A stretch of 64,000 nucleotides of DNA, from the NCBI GenBank assembly GCA_022813625.1, contig JAKLMB010000002.1, forward strand, positions 868,001 to 932,000. Reading direction: 5' to 3'. The translations under genes and the position numbers were made by a program. Below the pieces are notes generated by a model, which made no database searches, was not told the DNA's origin, and saw only the letters and a program-made list of their open reading frames with translations. Shown here piece after piece: positions 1 to 13,794 of this stretch. The first letter of the stretch is position 1, and every line of letters begins with the position of its first letter. The DNA comes from Aaosphaeria pasadenensis. Lineage: Eukaryota > Ascomycota > Dothideomycetes > Pleosporales.

Positions 1-3000
1 TCTCATTCATGGGTCTGATTATAGCATGGTGCGCGAAAGGAGACACATGTGTCACTTTGCGAGGGGTTGGTTCACGAGAGGCCAGAAATATCGAACGATT
101 TACTCTTTGTTTGGAACCTGAAGCCTCGGAGGTGTTCGCAATCATGCGATGTCTAGTGAAAGATATCTTGTTTCTCCCTACCTAAGCAATGGTAGAATGG
201 GGAAACAAGGGACACAAAGCTTTACGTATTGCACCTCTGATTCTTGACGGAAACCCTAGAGCATGATTGGTAATGACTATCATTATATTGTTGTGCTCAT
301 GGTATTTGTCCAGTTTCTTCACAATACGCATACAGAATTTATTTACTGATGTTCCTTCTGTTGCCGTCCATGTTTGAACCAAGTATCGAATATCGCACAG
401 TCAACCGAAATTTTCACTCACATACATGTGCCAGCAAGGTAAATTTAGAATGGGGATCGGGGGGATCCAAAAGCCAATTGGAGTTATAGTATGACAACCC
501 TGGTTACTCATATCGGTCGTTGAAAGTTTCTTGTACTGATGCTTCTTCTGCCATTGATTAAGTTTCGTCCGAGGATCAACGGTGACACTTTTGACCGAAG
601 CCTTCCCAGACCTCGTTGAGGTAGATTGTGTCATAAATCCAAGCCATGGTAAACGAGAAGGGCTATCAGTCTTCATAAAGAGTACATCCGTAGTCCTTTG
701 ACCGCAGTGTTGTAGTGGTTCAAGAACATTTAAACATAACCGAGCATTTCGAAAGTCAATATATGATGGCTGGAGAATCATCGCTCAAAACGTGATGTTG
801 TAGGATGTCTGCTTTGTTTTCGTTCTTCTCTTTTCGGAAGCATGTATGTATTGTCCGTGGAAGACTGAATAGATCCGAGATTCTGACATAGATGGTGGAG
901 GCATGGTATCGTGAAACTCATTTGTTGAACCGTTCCCCACATTCAGACAAGGGCTCTGGGCTTTAGAAGGGGTTGTTTCGAGCATCAGTGTCCCACATCG
1001 CCTCCCCCGGACGCGGCCATTCAGAGTTATTCCTACAACGAGTGGAAGAAGAGGAACACATGGAAATTACGCATTTCGATGTGCTAAACGGAGTGGGTTG
1101 GAGGTGACATGAGATTGGACGAGATTTTCTTTGAACTGCTTCAAAACAATCGTCCAGCGTCCCAAGCCGGACAGGTGCAGAGGACCCTTTCGAATATGGC
1201 CAACTTGGTTTCTCAAAAGCAAGGCTCACGACCCTGTCGTCACTAGTGAATTGGACAATGTACTCGGGGAGCATGGCAGCCGGACCACATCGTTTCAATG
1301 TTTCTGCCTGTGTCTGCAGACGCACATTGTAGCGTAATCTCATGTTTATGATCGTCCTTTTTGGTAGCCATACCATATCCATCGGGGATCATGCGCTATC
1401 TGGTGAATGGGTGTGCACGGCGAGGCACTTCATGAGTCCATTCTCTGATGTGTTGGGGACCTGATGATGGTCTTCCTGTTGGAGGTGATGCTACATCACC
1501 CTTTGGAATTCTGGTAATCCGGGTTGAGAGCATTTCAGCTCGCCTCAATCCATGTGGAAGTGAATGGAATATGAATAAGGCCGAAATCATCTCGCAGTGA
1601 TTTGGCATTCTCGAAGGCCCTGGGGTCAGGTATTGAGGACTCTTCCAAGGTCGATCTCATTTGTCTGTTTTGACTGACATGGGCATACTAAACTGGCTTG
1701 CACTTGGTTTTTTTGAAAGCTCACGAAAGTGGTCACATGTTGCGTAGTTCACACCATCTTGAGAAGACGTTGATATATGTTTGGAGCCAGAAAGAGTTCT
1801 CATGTATCGTCTCTTGTTGATTTTCTACTGGCTTTCCCATTGTTCCTATCATAGGTTGCACGAAGAAGTGTTATACTCAATTTAGCAAAGGTCAAGAGTA
1901 ATCCCGCCCCAGCATTCCCAGCTTCATTGTTGAATTTTCTTTCCTATTTCTTTCGCTCATGTGCGAGATGTAAAAATGATGGTAGGAAATGGAGTCATCA
2001 TCGACTTGCTCTTCGGCATTCGTGCTCATGATGTATGGCCTGCCGATTGGAAAATCTCAGAAACTCCCGCGAACATGACTGACAGTTTGGCAACTTTGAG
2101 AGATTTCCTTAGTTTGTGTTCTCTTCATGCCGACGCACTTCCCCATTTATCAGGTCGACGGACGCTTTCTCTGTATCATATATGCGACGGTGTTTCTCCA
2201 TCTTCTCTTGGCTACCACGTTTATACATTTCGTTGCTGGTTTAGTGCATGCGGGCGCGGGCAAAAGGAAAGAAGCACATGATAAGGAGCAAGATGGCTCT
2301 TGGGAACATGTCTCCATGGGACTAGATCTTGTTTTCCTTTAATTCTCACTGTATAACGGAGTTGATGGAAGGCTAGAGAAAGACACGAGAGATGGTTGAC
2401 GAAATGTTTTTGTCAGAGAGTAGTTCTCCACTGCTTTCATCTCTGATCATGTAGTCACTGTAGTTTATCTCATGATTTGGACGAGATTTCATCCGTTGCA
2501 CTTTCACGAAGATCTCAATAAGTGATGTGGATGAAAGATACAGTCGCATGACATCTAGATAACAGCAGAAAATGACCATGCGAGCAGATTGATGGTCTGT
2601 GTTGGTAGTGCGCGCTCACTGAGAGTGCTGCATGCAATCCGGCCATTTGCGAAATTCGACAATAGGAACTGAACAGGTGTAAACTCGGCCTCCTAGCTGG
2701 AGCTGATGTTTGTTTTGCTTCATCGCGCTATACTAGCGAAAATTCGGCGAAAGTTCTTTTGGAGCTCGACAGGGCGGAGAGAACATGTAGACGATGATGT
2801 TTTGATTCTAGCATCGTAAGATCTCATTGATTGCATCTCATTCGTATGAATTCTGTCCCTGGTAAATTTTGTTCTTCGCTCGACACATTTACTACTCTTC
2901 CTGCGGCATCATAAGATTCTAGTTTCCCATAATTACGTGGTCGGACTTGGTTGTGTGCGTTTAGTGTGCTTGAGCAGGAAGGCGCACCCCCGCATTGATT

Positions 3001-6000
3001 GATCTCATCTATGCTTTGACCTGGGAAAGTACACTTATTTGTAACCCGCACTTTTGGTTATACAACTTGAATACACAAGAAGGTGACTTTTTGGTTCCCT
3101 ACTAGGGCCCTGAGGCCTCGAAACCGATTTCGGACAAGTTGGGCGAATATGCCGCCGTGCACGCTTTGCATCGGGTGTAACGAATATCGTATCGAGACAG
3201 ATACTCGTCCATTTTCCGGCGGCGTGACGGGTTTCATGCAGAAATATAAACGTATGTATACGGGCATGTTCCTTTTGAACTCTAGTTGATCCATTGCTCC
3301 TTGATTGCGTCTGGCTTACTTTACCGATCTCGCCACGACGAAACACATTCGGAGGCCATTTTCGCTTTTTCTTGATGTGAGTTGTGATACCAGCAACACA
3401 AACCCATGGTTTGCTTCGCACTATAACTGTATGCTTCCATGCATACCACCAAATAGTCCGCACATTCTCCGCATTTTGGAATGCTCAGTAGATCGGAGCG
3501 CGTCCATTCGTTTCACCGTCGCCCGTTTTGGTTCTTCTAATAATCGGTGATGAGCTTGCGAGCATGTGGGATATAAGTAGTTGCATCAGTCGAAATCATC
3601 GCATCCGTGTTCTTCATGTTTTTGGCAGCTCCCATTTGGTAGCACGCGCGCATTCCTAGTCCAACGAAGGCGTCCCGTGCAGCATCGTGAGGGTCATTGC
3701 AGCATGAGCCACCCATAACGAAGGATCAATGTTCTGTGTATTTGAGATTAGAACTTGATAAACGGCTGACCTCATGATGTTGCGTATTTGGTTTTTCGTC
3801 TTCTCCGATATATGTTGAAATTCCGCACGCACGCATGACCACGCCAGGTCATCATATGTTTGCAATGTGCGTTTTTTTTGTTGGCTTTAGCTCTGGATTT
3901 CCGTGATAAGAGAAATGAATGTATGATTCAACCGACTGCGGGACCGTCCACATCAACTCGTTCATCTAGAATTGTCTGTGCTATTATAACGCTCACACAG
4001 AGGTAGAGCGCACATGAAGGTCCAGTATTTGTCGTTATTGCCGAATATCGCATAAAACATTGCGAGATCTGATTCGAAAGACAGGAGAGACATGAAGAAT
4101 TCGAATTCCAACTTCGAGAAATATTTTGTCTTTCTCTTTCTTTCGTTCATTCTTTTTGATCAGAGCACGTCGAAAAGACAGTAACTGCTCACGCGAGCTG
4201 ATAAACCAGCCATCAGTGTTTAAGAATGAAACTTCGTATCCTTTTCATTTGTGATCCGGCTTGTATCTTTGGGATGTGCTGCTCTGAGCTATGGACACGG
4301 GAGGTGTCTAACATCGTCTGCGAATCAAGTATACCCAGACATGTGACAGCTCTCGGTCTTCGTACACCTCCAGGAAGCCAATTTCGATGCAGGTATATTC
4401 TGGAGGCGTTCTCATGCGAGATGAGGCCTACCCTGTAGTTTTACTCTTTGATCCCATGCTTGCACATGTTGGACTTAAGTCCGGATTTATCTCAGTGCAA
4501 TAGGCAACATGACCGGAAATCCCATAACCAGGAATCGCTTGATTTTTTGGTTCTTATTGTAGTGAACTGTTCATTTTCTGCTGGCAGCGAAGCACATGGC
4601 TTTTCCAGCGTCACTTGTTGTAATTCATAGGTACGTGAGTGAGTAGCGATGAGACTCTCATCAGAATGAATAACCGACATCTTTTTTTTTCCAGTATTGA
4701 TGGTACTGTCGTTGTGCGATGCGGGACTCCACCCGCCCGCACATACGCAGAGATATCTCGAGTTTACCGAAATGCCGAGTTCTCTCATCATATCATTGCA
4801 TTCTATCTTTTTTTTCACAAGCCCCCAGTAGCGAATATCACTACTGATGCGATGATGAACATGCCCCTGAGGGTCTAGATATTTTATTGCTTTCTCTTCA
4901 ATACGCGACAGAGCAGTGAACGGTCGAAAATACAGCCCCTGCGACAAATTCTGAGTTTTGAGGAGCGCGAGAAAATTTGGTAACGTAGTCTTTCTTGTCT
5001 CTCGAGGCAATGTATGTGTGGCAAGCATCAAGAAATCCCCGCATTACTTCTTTTATTGACACCTTATGATGAATGTCAGAATCTTTCGATAACAAGATCC
5101 ATGTAATCTTCGTCTAAAGGAGTTGTACTCCAGGCAGTAGACGCTCGCCTCCAGACTCAAAAATGATTTCACCTGCACTATTCGCGCATGTATATTTGTG
5201 ACGTCTGGTTTTCGAACGCCAGACATAGTTTGGGTTTTAAATTGGCATTTTCTTTTCTCACTTATTAGATGGTAATCGCATTTAGCATTGAACTTTCGAC
5301 GACCTCATGCGACGGCAGTTTGAGCTTTTGCAAACCCCGGAAGCTCGCACATTTGAAGTTGTGTTTGTTCCTTGTTTGTTCGTTCATTGCAATTTCTTGT
5401 TTCGGTTACGTCATTCTGTTGAACGGGTAGTGATTCGGAAAGAGACCAAGTTGGACCTCATGCAAGGCCGCTTTTGTGAATCTTACTAAAACAGTTCAAC
5501 GACTTGAATGCACTGCGCGGTAGAGTTCGTAGGCAGGATACAGAAGGGAAATTTGGTTCTGTGGGTCGTCATTGTTCCTTGTTATCCTTGGAAGCAAGAG
5601 AAATACCATTTGTCATTTGACACGGACTTCTTCCCATGGTCTCGATGTTTGCCTTACTGTTTCCCCTTTTTAGTTCATAGATTTGAGTGAGTATTTGTTT
5701 AAGGTTCTCGCCTTCTCTCATGGGGGGCATAGGTATGCGGGTTGCGGGCTTTCTGTTCAATCGTCGATCGAAGATTCGGCACATTTTTGATGGTTCTTTG
5801 GATTTCGATACCTTTAAGGATACCATGAATTGCAACATTTTGTTGATGTTCGAGTTGTCTTTCTTTCGCGGCGCACATGGGCCGTTGCAAACAATGCTTA
5901 TCGGTTAACACCCATGTGGAATCCCATGAATCTACGAAATTTCTCCCGATAAGTGCAAGTGAAAGACTTCGAAATTCTCACCAGGAATGAACCAGGTTCA

Positions 6001-8840
6001 GAACTAGTGATATTGGTGTTCGAGGCATGATGCATTTCCAACATATCTTAGCTATCGAGTGAGGGTTTCGAAGCTCCCATAACATGTTGGTTCGAGAAAC
6101 TTTGGAGCAGAACCTTGCTCATCAGATACCTTGCTGGGGAGGGCTCAAGGACAGCCATAATCTGTGGCATTTAGCTCTTTTCGTCTGCCCGAGGGACATA
6201 GAAAGTGAGCAGAGAAAATTTTCAAGATTGCTGTAGCGCAGGATCTTCGGAAGTGTTGGCATTTGTCAAGAGATGTTCGGAGCTCTTTAGATAGCAGTCG
6301 CATTATCTTCATATTCGGTCAAGGGGCACCATTTTGGGTTTGATTGAGTGCAAGAAGTTTACACCCAAGTATTGTGGTCAAATCACTGCCGAGAACAACC
6401 ATTAGACTATGGTGAGAGGCAGTCTTTGTTTCACATCGTCGAGATACGATTTGTGTCAAAACACGCATGATTTTGTCAATGGCAATGTTCTGGGCATAAG
6501 ATAGGCGTGAACATGAGGGAATTCACCAGGCCTGCGCGACTGTGAACCGCAAGCATAATCCAAATCCGCAGACTCGGCACATGAACTTCCGTGGTAGTCT
6601 ATAGCGGTTTTAACAAATGTAAGTGCGGCAGGACGTCCAATGTCGGAAAGTTGTCGAAGAAAGGTTCCAGAATTCTGGTGAATGAACTTTGGGGAAATTC
6701 ATATCCATAGCGATGATCCCACGTACTCATACAGTAAACGATGATGCCATTTTATGAGTTGTCGATTGATAGTTCAATTCACTGCTCTCCATGGGTTTAG
6801 TGTCATAGTTTTTCGCAACTTGCGAGTGAAACATAGACTCGAATAGACCATTGTCGGGATTGTTGCAGTGCTTATATGTCAGCGTGCGGCATCGATCGGA
6901 TCTAGCGTCAGGTTGCGAGCATACAATCTTGACAACCGAGTTTTGGAATCATATTGAAGAATAATGAAGAACAATCATCACGGTAATCCAGAGTGTTTAT
7001 TTGTCGGAAGACATGGATTGTATCATGCGATCGAATTGGTTGGCGAAACATCCCCAGACGCTTTTAGGGTGCATTGGAAAGAGATCTCGAGATCAGCAGT
7101 TCTAGGCTTATTTTCATTTGCGCTCAACCTCATGATGTAGACCTGGTATGGGGATCTCCATGTAATCGCATGGAGAGGCCGTGAGGGTGAGAAAGATAAG
7201 GACAATCTAAGATATTTGCAATCCCTTATGAACGATTGGCAGTATTCGTGGCCAATCATCGGACGTCTATTGTTTCACTTAGCCCATCTTTAACAAAACC
7301 CTGCCAAGAACGAACGATCATGTCCCTTGGTAGATGATACATCGGTCATACATGGGGATCCTCTGGGCATCGGAACATCTAGTGTTCTAATGAGTGATGC
7401 ATGTGTGAGCGTGCGATTGTTCGTCCAGCATTCAATCATCGATCATGTCATAAACAAAGTGCTAGTAACACCGTTGCGTGCAAACGAGCATATCTTCTTT
7501 ATGAGCCGACAGGGAAGAATCACATGGACATTCTTCTTGACATTCGTTTTGGATTTTCTCTGTAGATTGCATACTGACTACCAAGCACAGCCAATTCTCA
7601 GAGCATCTTTTTAGCACCGAAAGGACATCGTATCCGCCGAATTTCTATCCCAAAATTTGGGATTTTCTTTGCAACTCAATAGTGCATCGACATGATATCT
7701 TATTTTCGTTGCTCTTTGTCATAAGCCTAGAGGTAAAGGTCATCAAATATTCGTGGTCCTGCATTGCTGAAGTTTTCGCGAGTGCTGGCGTGAAGAGGAT
7801 CTCCTGCTATTTCGACTCGTTCTCGTTGGAGGGAATGCCGGCGAAAGTAGCGCATGCGATGTCATTGAAGAAAGTAGTAAAAATGTCATATGTTCACATA
7901 CAAGTTGTAGCCAGCAAGGTCACCCTCATTCTCATGACATCGTGCAATTCGAAATGCTTAAAACTTGAATTTGAACACTGTGAAACACCGGCGCGCTGGT
8001 TTCCTGTACCTCAAATGGAACATGGGTCGCCTTTGGCCATTTTTTGGTATCCAGAAAAATTGATTCCTAATCAAGGTTTTCAAATCCCAAACGTGGGATC
8101 ATAGGTCGCTTGCGAAGCCTGTATCGGTAGCACAACTGTCTCTCTGAATTCTAGTTGCTTTGGCGTATACGGAATGGCAGCCGGGTATCAAAGAACTAGC
8201 AGATCACATGCGAATCTTTCATGGACGATTCGACGAAAGAACATTCCTCATGAAGTGGTCGACGGCAATTGAACGAACAATGGGCCGATTTGGAACATTG
8301 TAGGATGTTGAAAGCTTGTAGATCTGCTTTAGAGTATCTGGTGGTCTTCTGGGGGCTGCTTCTACGCATACTAGCTGCATGGTGTACATCATATTATCCG
8401 AACAATTCGTGAACCAATCGGTATCCTCATAGGGCTAGAAACCCCATAATCGCGCAATTCTCGTCTCGGTAAATCTGCCCATATGCTTGCGAGCTCAATT
8501 TGTTTTATAGCTGAAAGGACGAAGGGGAACACCTCCATGATGCATTGTCTGAGCTGTTTGCAAAACGAGGAATCGCTGTGGCCACGTTGTTTTCCTACTC
8601 CAGAGCTGTGAGATCGCGACACTCGTACCGGCAATCAATCATGACTTTCGGTTTAACATCGTTCGAGGTACCACTCTTTTGGTATTTCTGATTCGGAATT
8701 TTGATGTTTTGAGAACATCCGAGAAAGAAATTGTGTAAAAGTAGACGAAAGAAAGTGCTCGCCAATCGCTACTTATACGACAACGTCGAACAAACGGACT
8801 AGTCCCCCAACTACCAACCCAGTGACCCATGGATTATGGC
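1..8840. other. 8.8 kb segment without a recognisable gene
   Basis: No open frame here resembles a known family. The longest (about 179 codons, minus strand, 4492-5031) and the next ones (3035-3463 minus, 7682-8104 plus) have no conserved motif, and I could not join neighbouring frames with splice sites into a coherent protein. I saw no terminal repeats, tRNA or rRNA, and no reverse transcriptase or transposase motif. A hand count on one line (6001-6060) gives TpA/ApT about 0.6 and (CpA+TpG)/(ApC+GpT) about 1.5, which is not the profile of a RIP-mutated repeat. It may be long intergenic DNA, a non-coding RNA locus or a very old decayed element. Confidence 0.6.
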
Positions 8841-9402
8841 TTATGGTATTGTCGCATTCTTCCCGTCCATAAACTTCAAATTTAACGCTTTCAAATCCAC
8901 ACCTTCAAATGTCCGCACATTGACTGCCTTGATACCATAGAAGAAGCTTGGATCTACGCTTGCCGCAAAGCAACTTGTTCCACATGTCGGGCCTGAATTT
9001 AGAATTAGATCACAGTTCAGTGTGGGTGCCATCATGTTAGAAAAGGAGCTTTATCTCACAGAAGTGATGCGCGATCTTATGCGACCCGAACGTGTATTTC
9101 TGTATCGTACTTAGTCCACTGCACCCCTTTTCGTGTATAGCTCCGATATTGCTTACACCTAGTTCTTCCTGGCTGCCTTTTGAAAACGAAAAGTTCGCAT
9201 CGGGAACGTGGATCAACAGATGTCCATTTCGATTGCAAATACTGCAATTGCAATCTATGACCTGGGTGCTGGGGTCCGTAAGAGAGGGGCTTGTAACATT
9301 GAATTCGAAGCGGTGGCAGTGACATGAACCGCTATATGTCACGGATTCGGGGTTTGCAGGTGATTGTTCCATAGAAGCGGTTGATGAGTCTGCAGCCGGC
9401 AT
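8841..9402 (-). CDS. GFA / CENP-V domain protein (Mss4-like zinc fold)
   Basis: Two exons, 9402-9060 and 8992-8841, joined by a 67-base intron (GTGAG...TTCAG) that splits a Cys codon; 164 residues. The reading frame shows the complete zinc-ligand set of the glutathione-dependent formaldehyde-activating (GFA) family: SGSCHC near residue 22, then DCNCSICNRNG, and finally PTCGTSCF, which is created by the splice. The family is small, soluble and mostly uncharacterised; a real glutathione-formaldehyde activity is doubtful for most fungal members. The start ATG at 9402 is the first in frame close to the domain; the frame stays open further upstream (to 9534), so an additional 5' exon cannot be excluded. 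Confidence 0.85.
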
Positions 9403-9867
9403 CTCGAGAAACGTACTTGCACAAGAAAAAGCCAATGCAGGAAAGTAGTAATCTGTAAGGCTGAATTGACTTTTAAGTGAGAGCGATATGTTGATGTCGG
9501 AGAATAGCACAGGCAATGTCCGCCTGCCCCACAATTTAGAGATCTACCAGATCGAGCTAAGTGGTTAGCCGCCTGATCGCTTTCCTGTATGGGTGATTAG
9601 ATGGGTGGCCTTGTCGGAGATCGGTAAGATCTCTCGGAGAAGCTGTGGCCCCAACTCATAGAAGGCGCAGACAGCAGGTAAATTATGGTTCGCTTGCAAT
9701 ACCTGGAAGTCTAACGAGCTTGAAACCATTGTACTCGATCAGTAGACCGATAAACAACTACTTCAGGTGATGAATAAAGTCATTTAACAGGCGGTTTGGT
9801 TGCGTGCGCGAGTAACAGAACTAGGCGGGAGAAACGTTGGCAACTCTGGGGACGTGTTGAATAGGTA
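9403..9867. other. Intergenic, 465 bases
   Basis: Lies between the 3' end of the CxxC/F-box-like gene and the start of the GFA gene, both on the minus strand, so it should hold the GFA promoter and the neighbour's 3' UTR. I see no conserved gene or repeat in it. Confidence 0.5.
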
Positions 9868-11111
9868 CTATCTTTGTCTGACCCGTCGCTGCGCCGAAAG
9901 AGAGAAGTTGTGTGCTTGTCCATATATGTGAGAGCTGTCTTCGATATCTCTGTGTAGATAAATTGCTTCAATTCGGCCTTGGCAATGACCAATCGTCACT
10001 CCACTCAGCCCCTCCAAAGCCAGACAAGTAATGCTCGCGTCTTTATCCGTTCTGAATAAGTCGAGGATAGGGAACTCTGGAAAATCATTACATAGCAAAG
10101 GGGTAGAACTGTTCCAAAAGAAACGCTGCCTACAGTCGTCATATGGGTCAATTCGAGAGACAAACAGACCCTATGACTCGTCAGCCTAGTTCATCAAATT
10201 GAAGAAATGCGTTAAATACCCACTTGCATCGTGACCCGCAAGTTTGCGCACGTCGGCCGACGGATTATTTGAACAGACTCAAGCCCTTCTGTAGTGACCA
10301 GTGCCATATCGGACCTAACGAGGTCGAGTCCAGCTATACGAGAATCGTTCCAATGAATAACAATACGGTCCCACTCTTCTTGACTTGGTTCGATTTTCAG
10401 AGAGCCTGGCACATGATGCTCGTACAGGCCTGCAAGATACGACATCGAGCCAAATGTGACCCATCGCGCGAACAGAGACCCACCCAATGAAAGCTGACGG
10501 CTTCTCTTCTCCGGCCATGCATGTAATGCTTTGAGCACAGTGAGGATTTCCTTGTCGAAAAGCCAATACCCTCCCGGTTGATTTAGCGAAAACCCAAATA
10601 TCAATTCCTGAAGCTCGGGGGGAAGACCATACACCTTCGCCAGCAAGGTTCTCAAAGGTGTCGCTGGGGCTAGTAGACCCATTATTTCTTCGTAGAGTGC
10701 GTGAAGAGCTTCGACTAGTAACCTAGGCTTTAAGGGTTTCTGATCTTGAGACGTTGGTCTGGAAGATAACGCTTCGGCACATCGTAGTCGCCAATCATCG
10801 CGCTCGAGTATATCGTGTCCTTCCCAAAACTGGTGGATTGTTCCCAGGCAATGGAGATGGAATGGATATACCAGGGGAGCGGATTTGCACCACGGACACT
10901 GCTCCCGCGGACAGTACTCGCGGTCGACAAATACAGTCCATGGCCCTTTGCAATGCGCGGATGACTCAGAGGCTGTTGATATGAGAATGAGAAAACATCA
11001 ATAAGAATAATTCAAGATCGGATCATACCAAACCAGACCTGCTTCGCCTTCCATGTGATGACGGCGACAATAAGTGCAAGTCCATTGCCAGTTGCTCAGT
11101 CTGAAGTGCAT
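9868..11111 (-). CDS. Hypothetical protein with CxxC-type N terminus and F-box-like segment
   Basis: Proposed exons 11111-11039, 10972-10224 and 10170-9868, about 374 residues. The N terminus carries several possible zinc ligands (WTCTYCRRHH, then SAHCKGPW and CPREQCPWC), the middle has an F-box-like LPPELQELIFGF, and the C terminus has the segment GVTIGHCQGRIEAIYLHR, a pattern I associate with fungal lineage-specific F-box/ankyrin-type proteins. The second intron (GTGGGT...CATAG, phase 0) is convincing because the frame reads coherently across it. The first intron is uncertain: the better donor (GTATG at 11028) breaks the frame, whereas GTCTGG at 11038 keeps it. Function unknown; substrate recruitment to an SCF ligase is only a guess. 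Confidence 0.55.
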
Positions 11112-11514
11112 AGTGCTTGAAATGATAAACTGTTATCGAGTGTACCGGGTGCGATGTACGAAGAATTTCTCCTGCCTCCACCTTGTGTAACAGCGATGAC
11201 TCAGTTATATTTCTTTTTCGGTGTAACCTCCTCTGCTACTACGAAGTGTAGTTAGCGTAATGAATTACGAATCGGGGAGATGTAGCAGTCAATAAGCCGA
11301 GGAACGTTCAAGAATTCTATGATGAGTGGACGTGCTTCTTCGCAGACTATAATAAAGTTACGATGATGGGCGAAATGGCAAATCTGCCGTACTGGCACAT
11401 TTGCACAATTATTTAACATCTAGCTCTACTTTGCCACATCTGCAACATATGATATTATAATTAGTTGAAGGCTATCAAGGAATGATCGCAATGATATCTT
11501 CACAAAGCAAAGGC
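11112..11514. other. Intergenic, 403 bases
   Basis: Upstream region of the CxxC/F-box-like gene and 3' flank of the membrane-protein gene. It is AT-rich; I see no further feature. Confidence 0.5.
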
Positions 11515-13794
11515 TCATTCGCTCTCCGTAGAGAGTTCCTCGGACTCTCTGAAGGGCCAGTCAATCGAAGCCGGCTCGGGTGTAAAGCTAAGATGGCCTG
11601 TGAACTGCGTCTTGATGCTATCATCGTCCGGAGACATCGGCGAACAATCAGTTTGTGGATTGTTTGGATGCTCAGCAAGCTGTATCGAACCTTCTCTGGA
11701 CGTTAGTGATCTTTCGGACTGACCAACTGCTAGCTCGATGTCGTCGATGTTTTGGAAAAATGTTGGATGGTTCTTTTCACCATATACATCGATAATAAAC
11801 TCTTGTTTCTTTGTCGTAACGGGAACAGGTTGAATCCCTGACTTCCAACGGCCAAGACCTGCACCCTCAAAGGCCAATCGTTGTAGTTGTAACTTTTCAT
11901 CCATAGCCCATCTAGTTAACCTGTAAGAGCGGCCCTGGATACAATTGCTCACAACATAGTCAAGGATCGTGTGAGTCAAGATGAGCAGTCCTCCTAAACC
12001 CAAGACAATCGACACTCCCAGCGTGGAGAATGACATCGTGCCAGAGCCAGGAGGTGCCTTGACAATCTGATTGTTACAGAGGTAATGCCCTTCTGTAGTG
12101 TTGGGCTTTTCAATGTAGGTACCTTCAAGTACGTTCTCTGGTCCTCTTGCATGGTCGACAGTATATCTTTGCAGTTTTGCAAGTCCAGTTGTAAACCAGG
12201 ATTTGACCTCTTGTTGCCACTGATCAGGGGGTATCGGCGTGGAAAGAAGTTCCCTGACTTGTTCTTGGGCACGAAGCGCATAATTGCCTCGCCCACCAAT
12301 ATTCTGAGATATCGTTGAAAGCCAGAGGTCGAGAGAAAGTAATGACACAAAGCTGATTTGTAACGGATTCAAATCAATGTCTTTCTGAGCAGAGTGTACC
12401 ACAGTCTGATATGCATCCATCGCTGTGCATTTGTTCTTCGCCGGATTGCAGATTTGATTCTGCTCGAAGCAGGCGAGAGGATTCACGTAGTAGTCGGAGA
12501 CGTAAAATGTCACATTTTTACCGTTATCCAATGCCGACTTCGACACAGTAGTAGCCTGAAATATAGGATCTTTCACCATACCGTAGTATTTAATCTCGTT
12601 CGCTGACAAAAACATCAAGGAGATGTCTCCATCGTTTCGGTGCAATGCGGGCACGGGTCGCCACGCATTAACCTCGTCGCCATCACCACTGCTATAATCT
12701 ACTGAACTAATTCTGATCAGCATGAGTGAATCACATATGTAACCTGAGTATCGATACCTCAGAGCATAGCCGTACCCAACCGAGGCTGCGCGCCGATTGT
12801 ACGCGTGGGTGTAATTACTACGAGGGTTTGTATGGTACCCCACGTCCCCCTAATATGGTGCCTATCAGTCTCATTCTATTTATTATATGGAAAGGAAAAC
12901 CGAGAATCTACTTACAAATTTGAACAAATCCATGATGTCGCCCTCAGAGCAACTAAATCTACCTCGATCAATTTGCTTTGCATCAGTGCAATTGAAACTG
13001 TCAATGAAGTCTTTCGTTTTGATTGGAGCACAGATTGTCTTTCGGCGATACGTGACTCGGTCTTGCGTCTTTGCGTTTATACCGAAGTGTTCGTGAGATG
13101 ACAAGTTTCCCGTATCAAGAATGTATACAGGTGATCGTATCAGACACATCCCATCCTCGAATGGGCAGGCTTCACTCTGATTCTTTAATTCGGTAGTGAA
13201 TGGCAATGCCTGCTTGACGTATTGATTACACTCCAGAGTTTCCGATTGCCCACCATAACAGGCCCTTGAGTACGCTGCTGCAGATATGGTGTCGTTCAAG
13301 ACCTTGGTGCTGGGCCCAAGAACCAGTTCCGTATCTCCCAGAAGCCAAGTACCACAACTCGTACTCCTGACGAGAACATCGGTACCGGCGGTTCGAGTCA
13401 CCTCAGCTACCAATATACCGGCTGTGAGGAAGACCGATAGATTCAGGAGAGCAAAGAGTATCAGTGGAAATGTCCGTAGGAATGGCCGACTGGTAACCTT
13501 GGACCATGGCGGAATGAGCCAGATTAGCTGCCAGGAAGCGATACCTGGTGAAGGTGTATTGCGCAATATGTTTTGATGTTGATAGTGCATCCCGTCCCTC
13601 TCGTGTCTGGTGATTCGTCTTTGATGAAGAGTGAATGCCAATATCCTCCACAAAGCCGCTCCAGAGACAGACACGAATATAGCCAAAAAGGCAACAAGGA
13701 CGTTGGCATTGGAGGCTGACAGCGTTATGGTGGAACCATTCGGTTGACCTCGGCTCCAGTTAATCCATACTCCGTAGAATATCTTGTCACTCAT
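11515..13794 (-). CDS. Large fungal integral membrane protein of unknown function
   Basis: Two exons, 13794-12916 and 12849-11515, separated by a 66-base phase-0 intron (GTAAGT...ATTAG); 737 residues. The start MSDKIFYGVWINWS is chosen because it matches the way this family begins; the frame is open for 40 more codons upstream. Hydrophobic spans occur near residues 25-45 and 110-135, and a long one (SIVLGLGGLLILTHTIL) lies toward the C terminus. Between them is a 400-residue loop with many N-glycosylation sequons and cysteines, so it is probably extracellular or lumenal. The tail is acidic and serine-rich. Such proteins are common in moulds and often lie near heterokaryon-incompatibility genes, but no function is known. 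Confidence 0.8.

Noticed and set aside
4492..5031. 179-codon minus-strand frame in the gene-free segment
   Set aside because: No domain, signal peptide or periodic codon bias, and no flanking exons. A competing frame (4898-5095) looks equally protein-like. Chance is sufficient.
7682..8104. 140-codon plus-strand frame
   Set aside because: No family resemblance and no splice-compatible neighbours.
1..8840. RIP-degraded transposon explanation for the left segment
   Set aside because: A hand count of one line gave TpA/ApT well below and the CpA/TpG ratio above the values expected after RIP, and no transposase or reverse transcriptase remnants were read. Only a sample was counted, so this is provisional.
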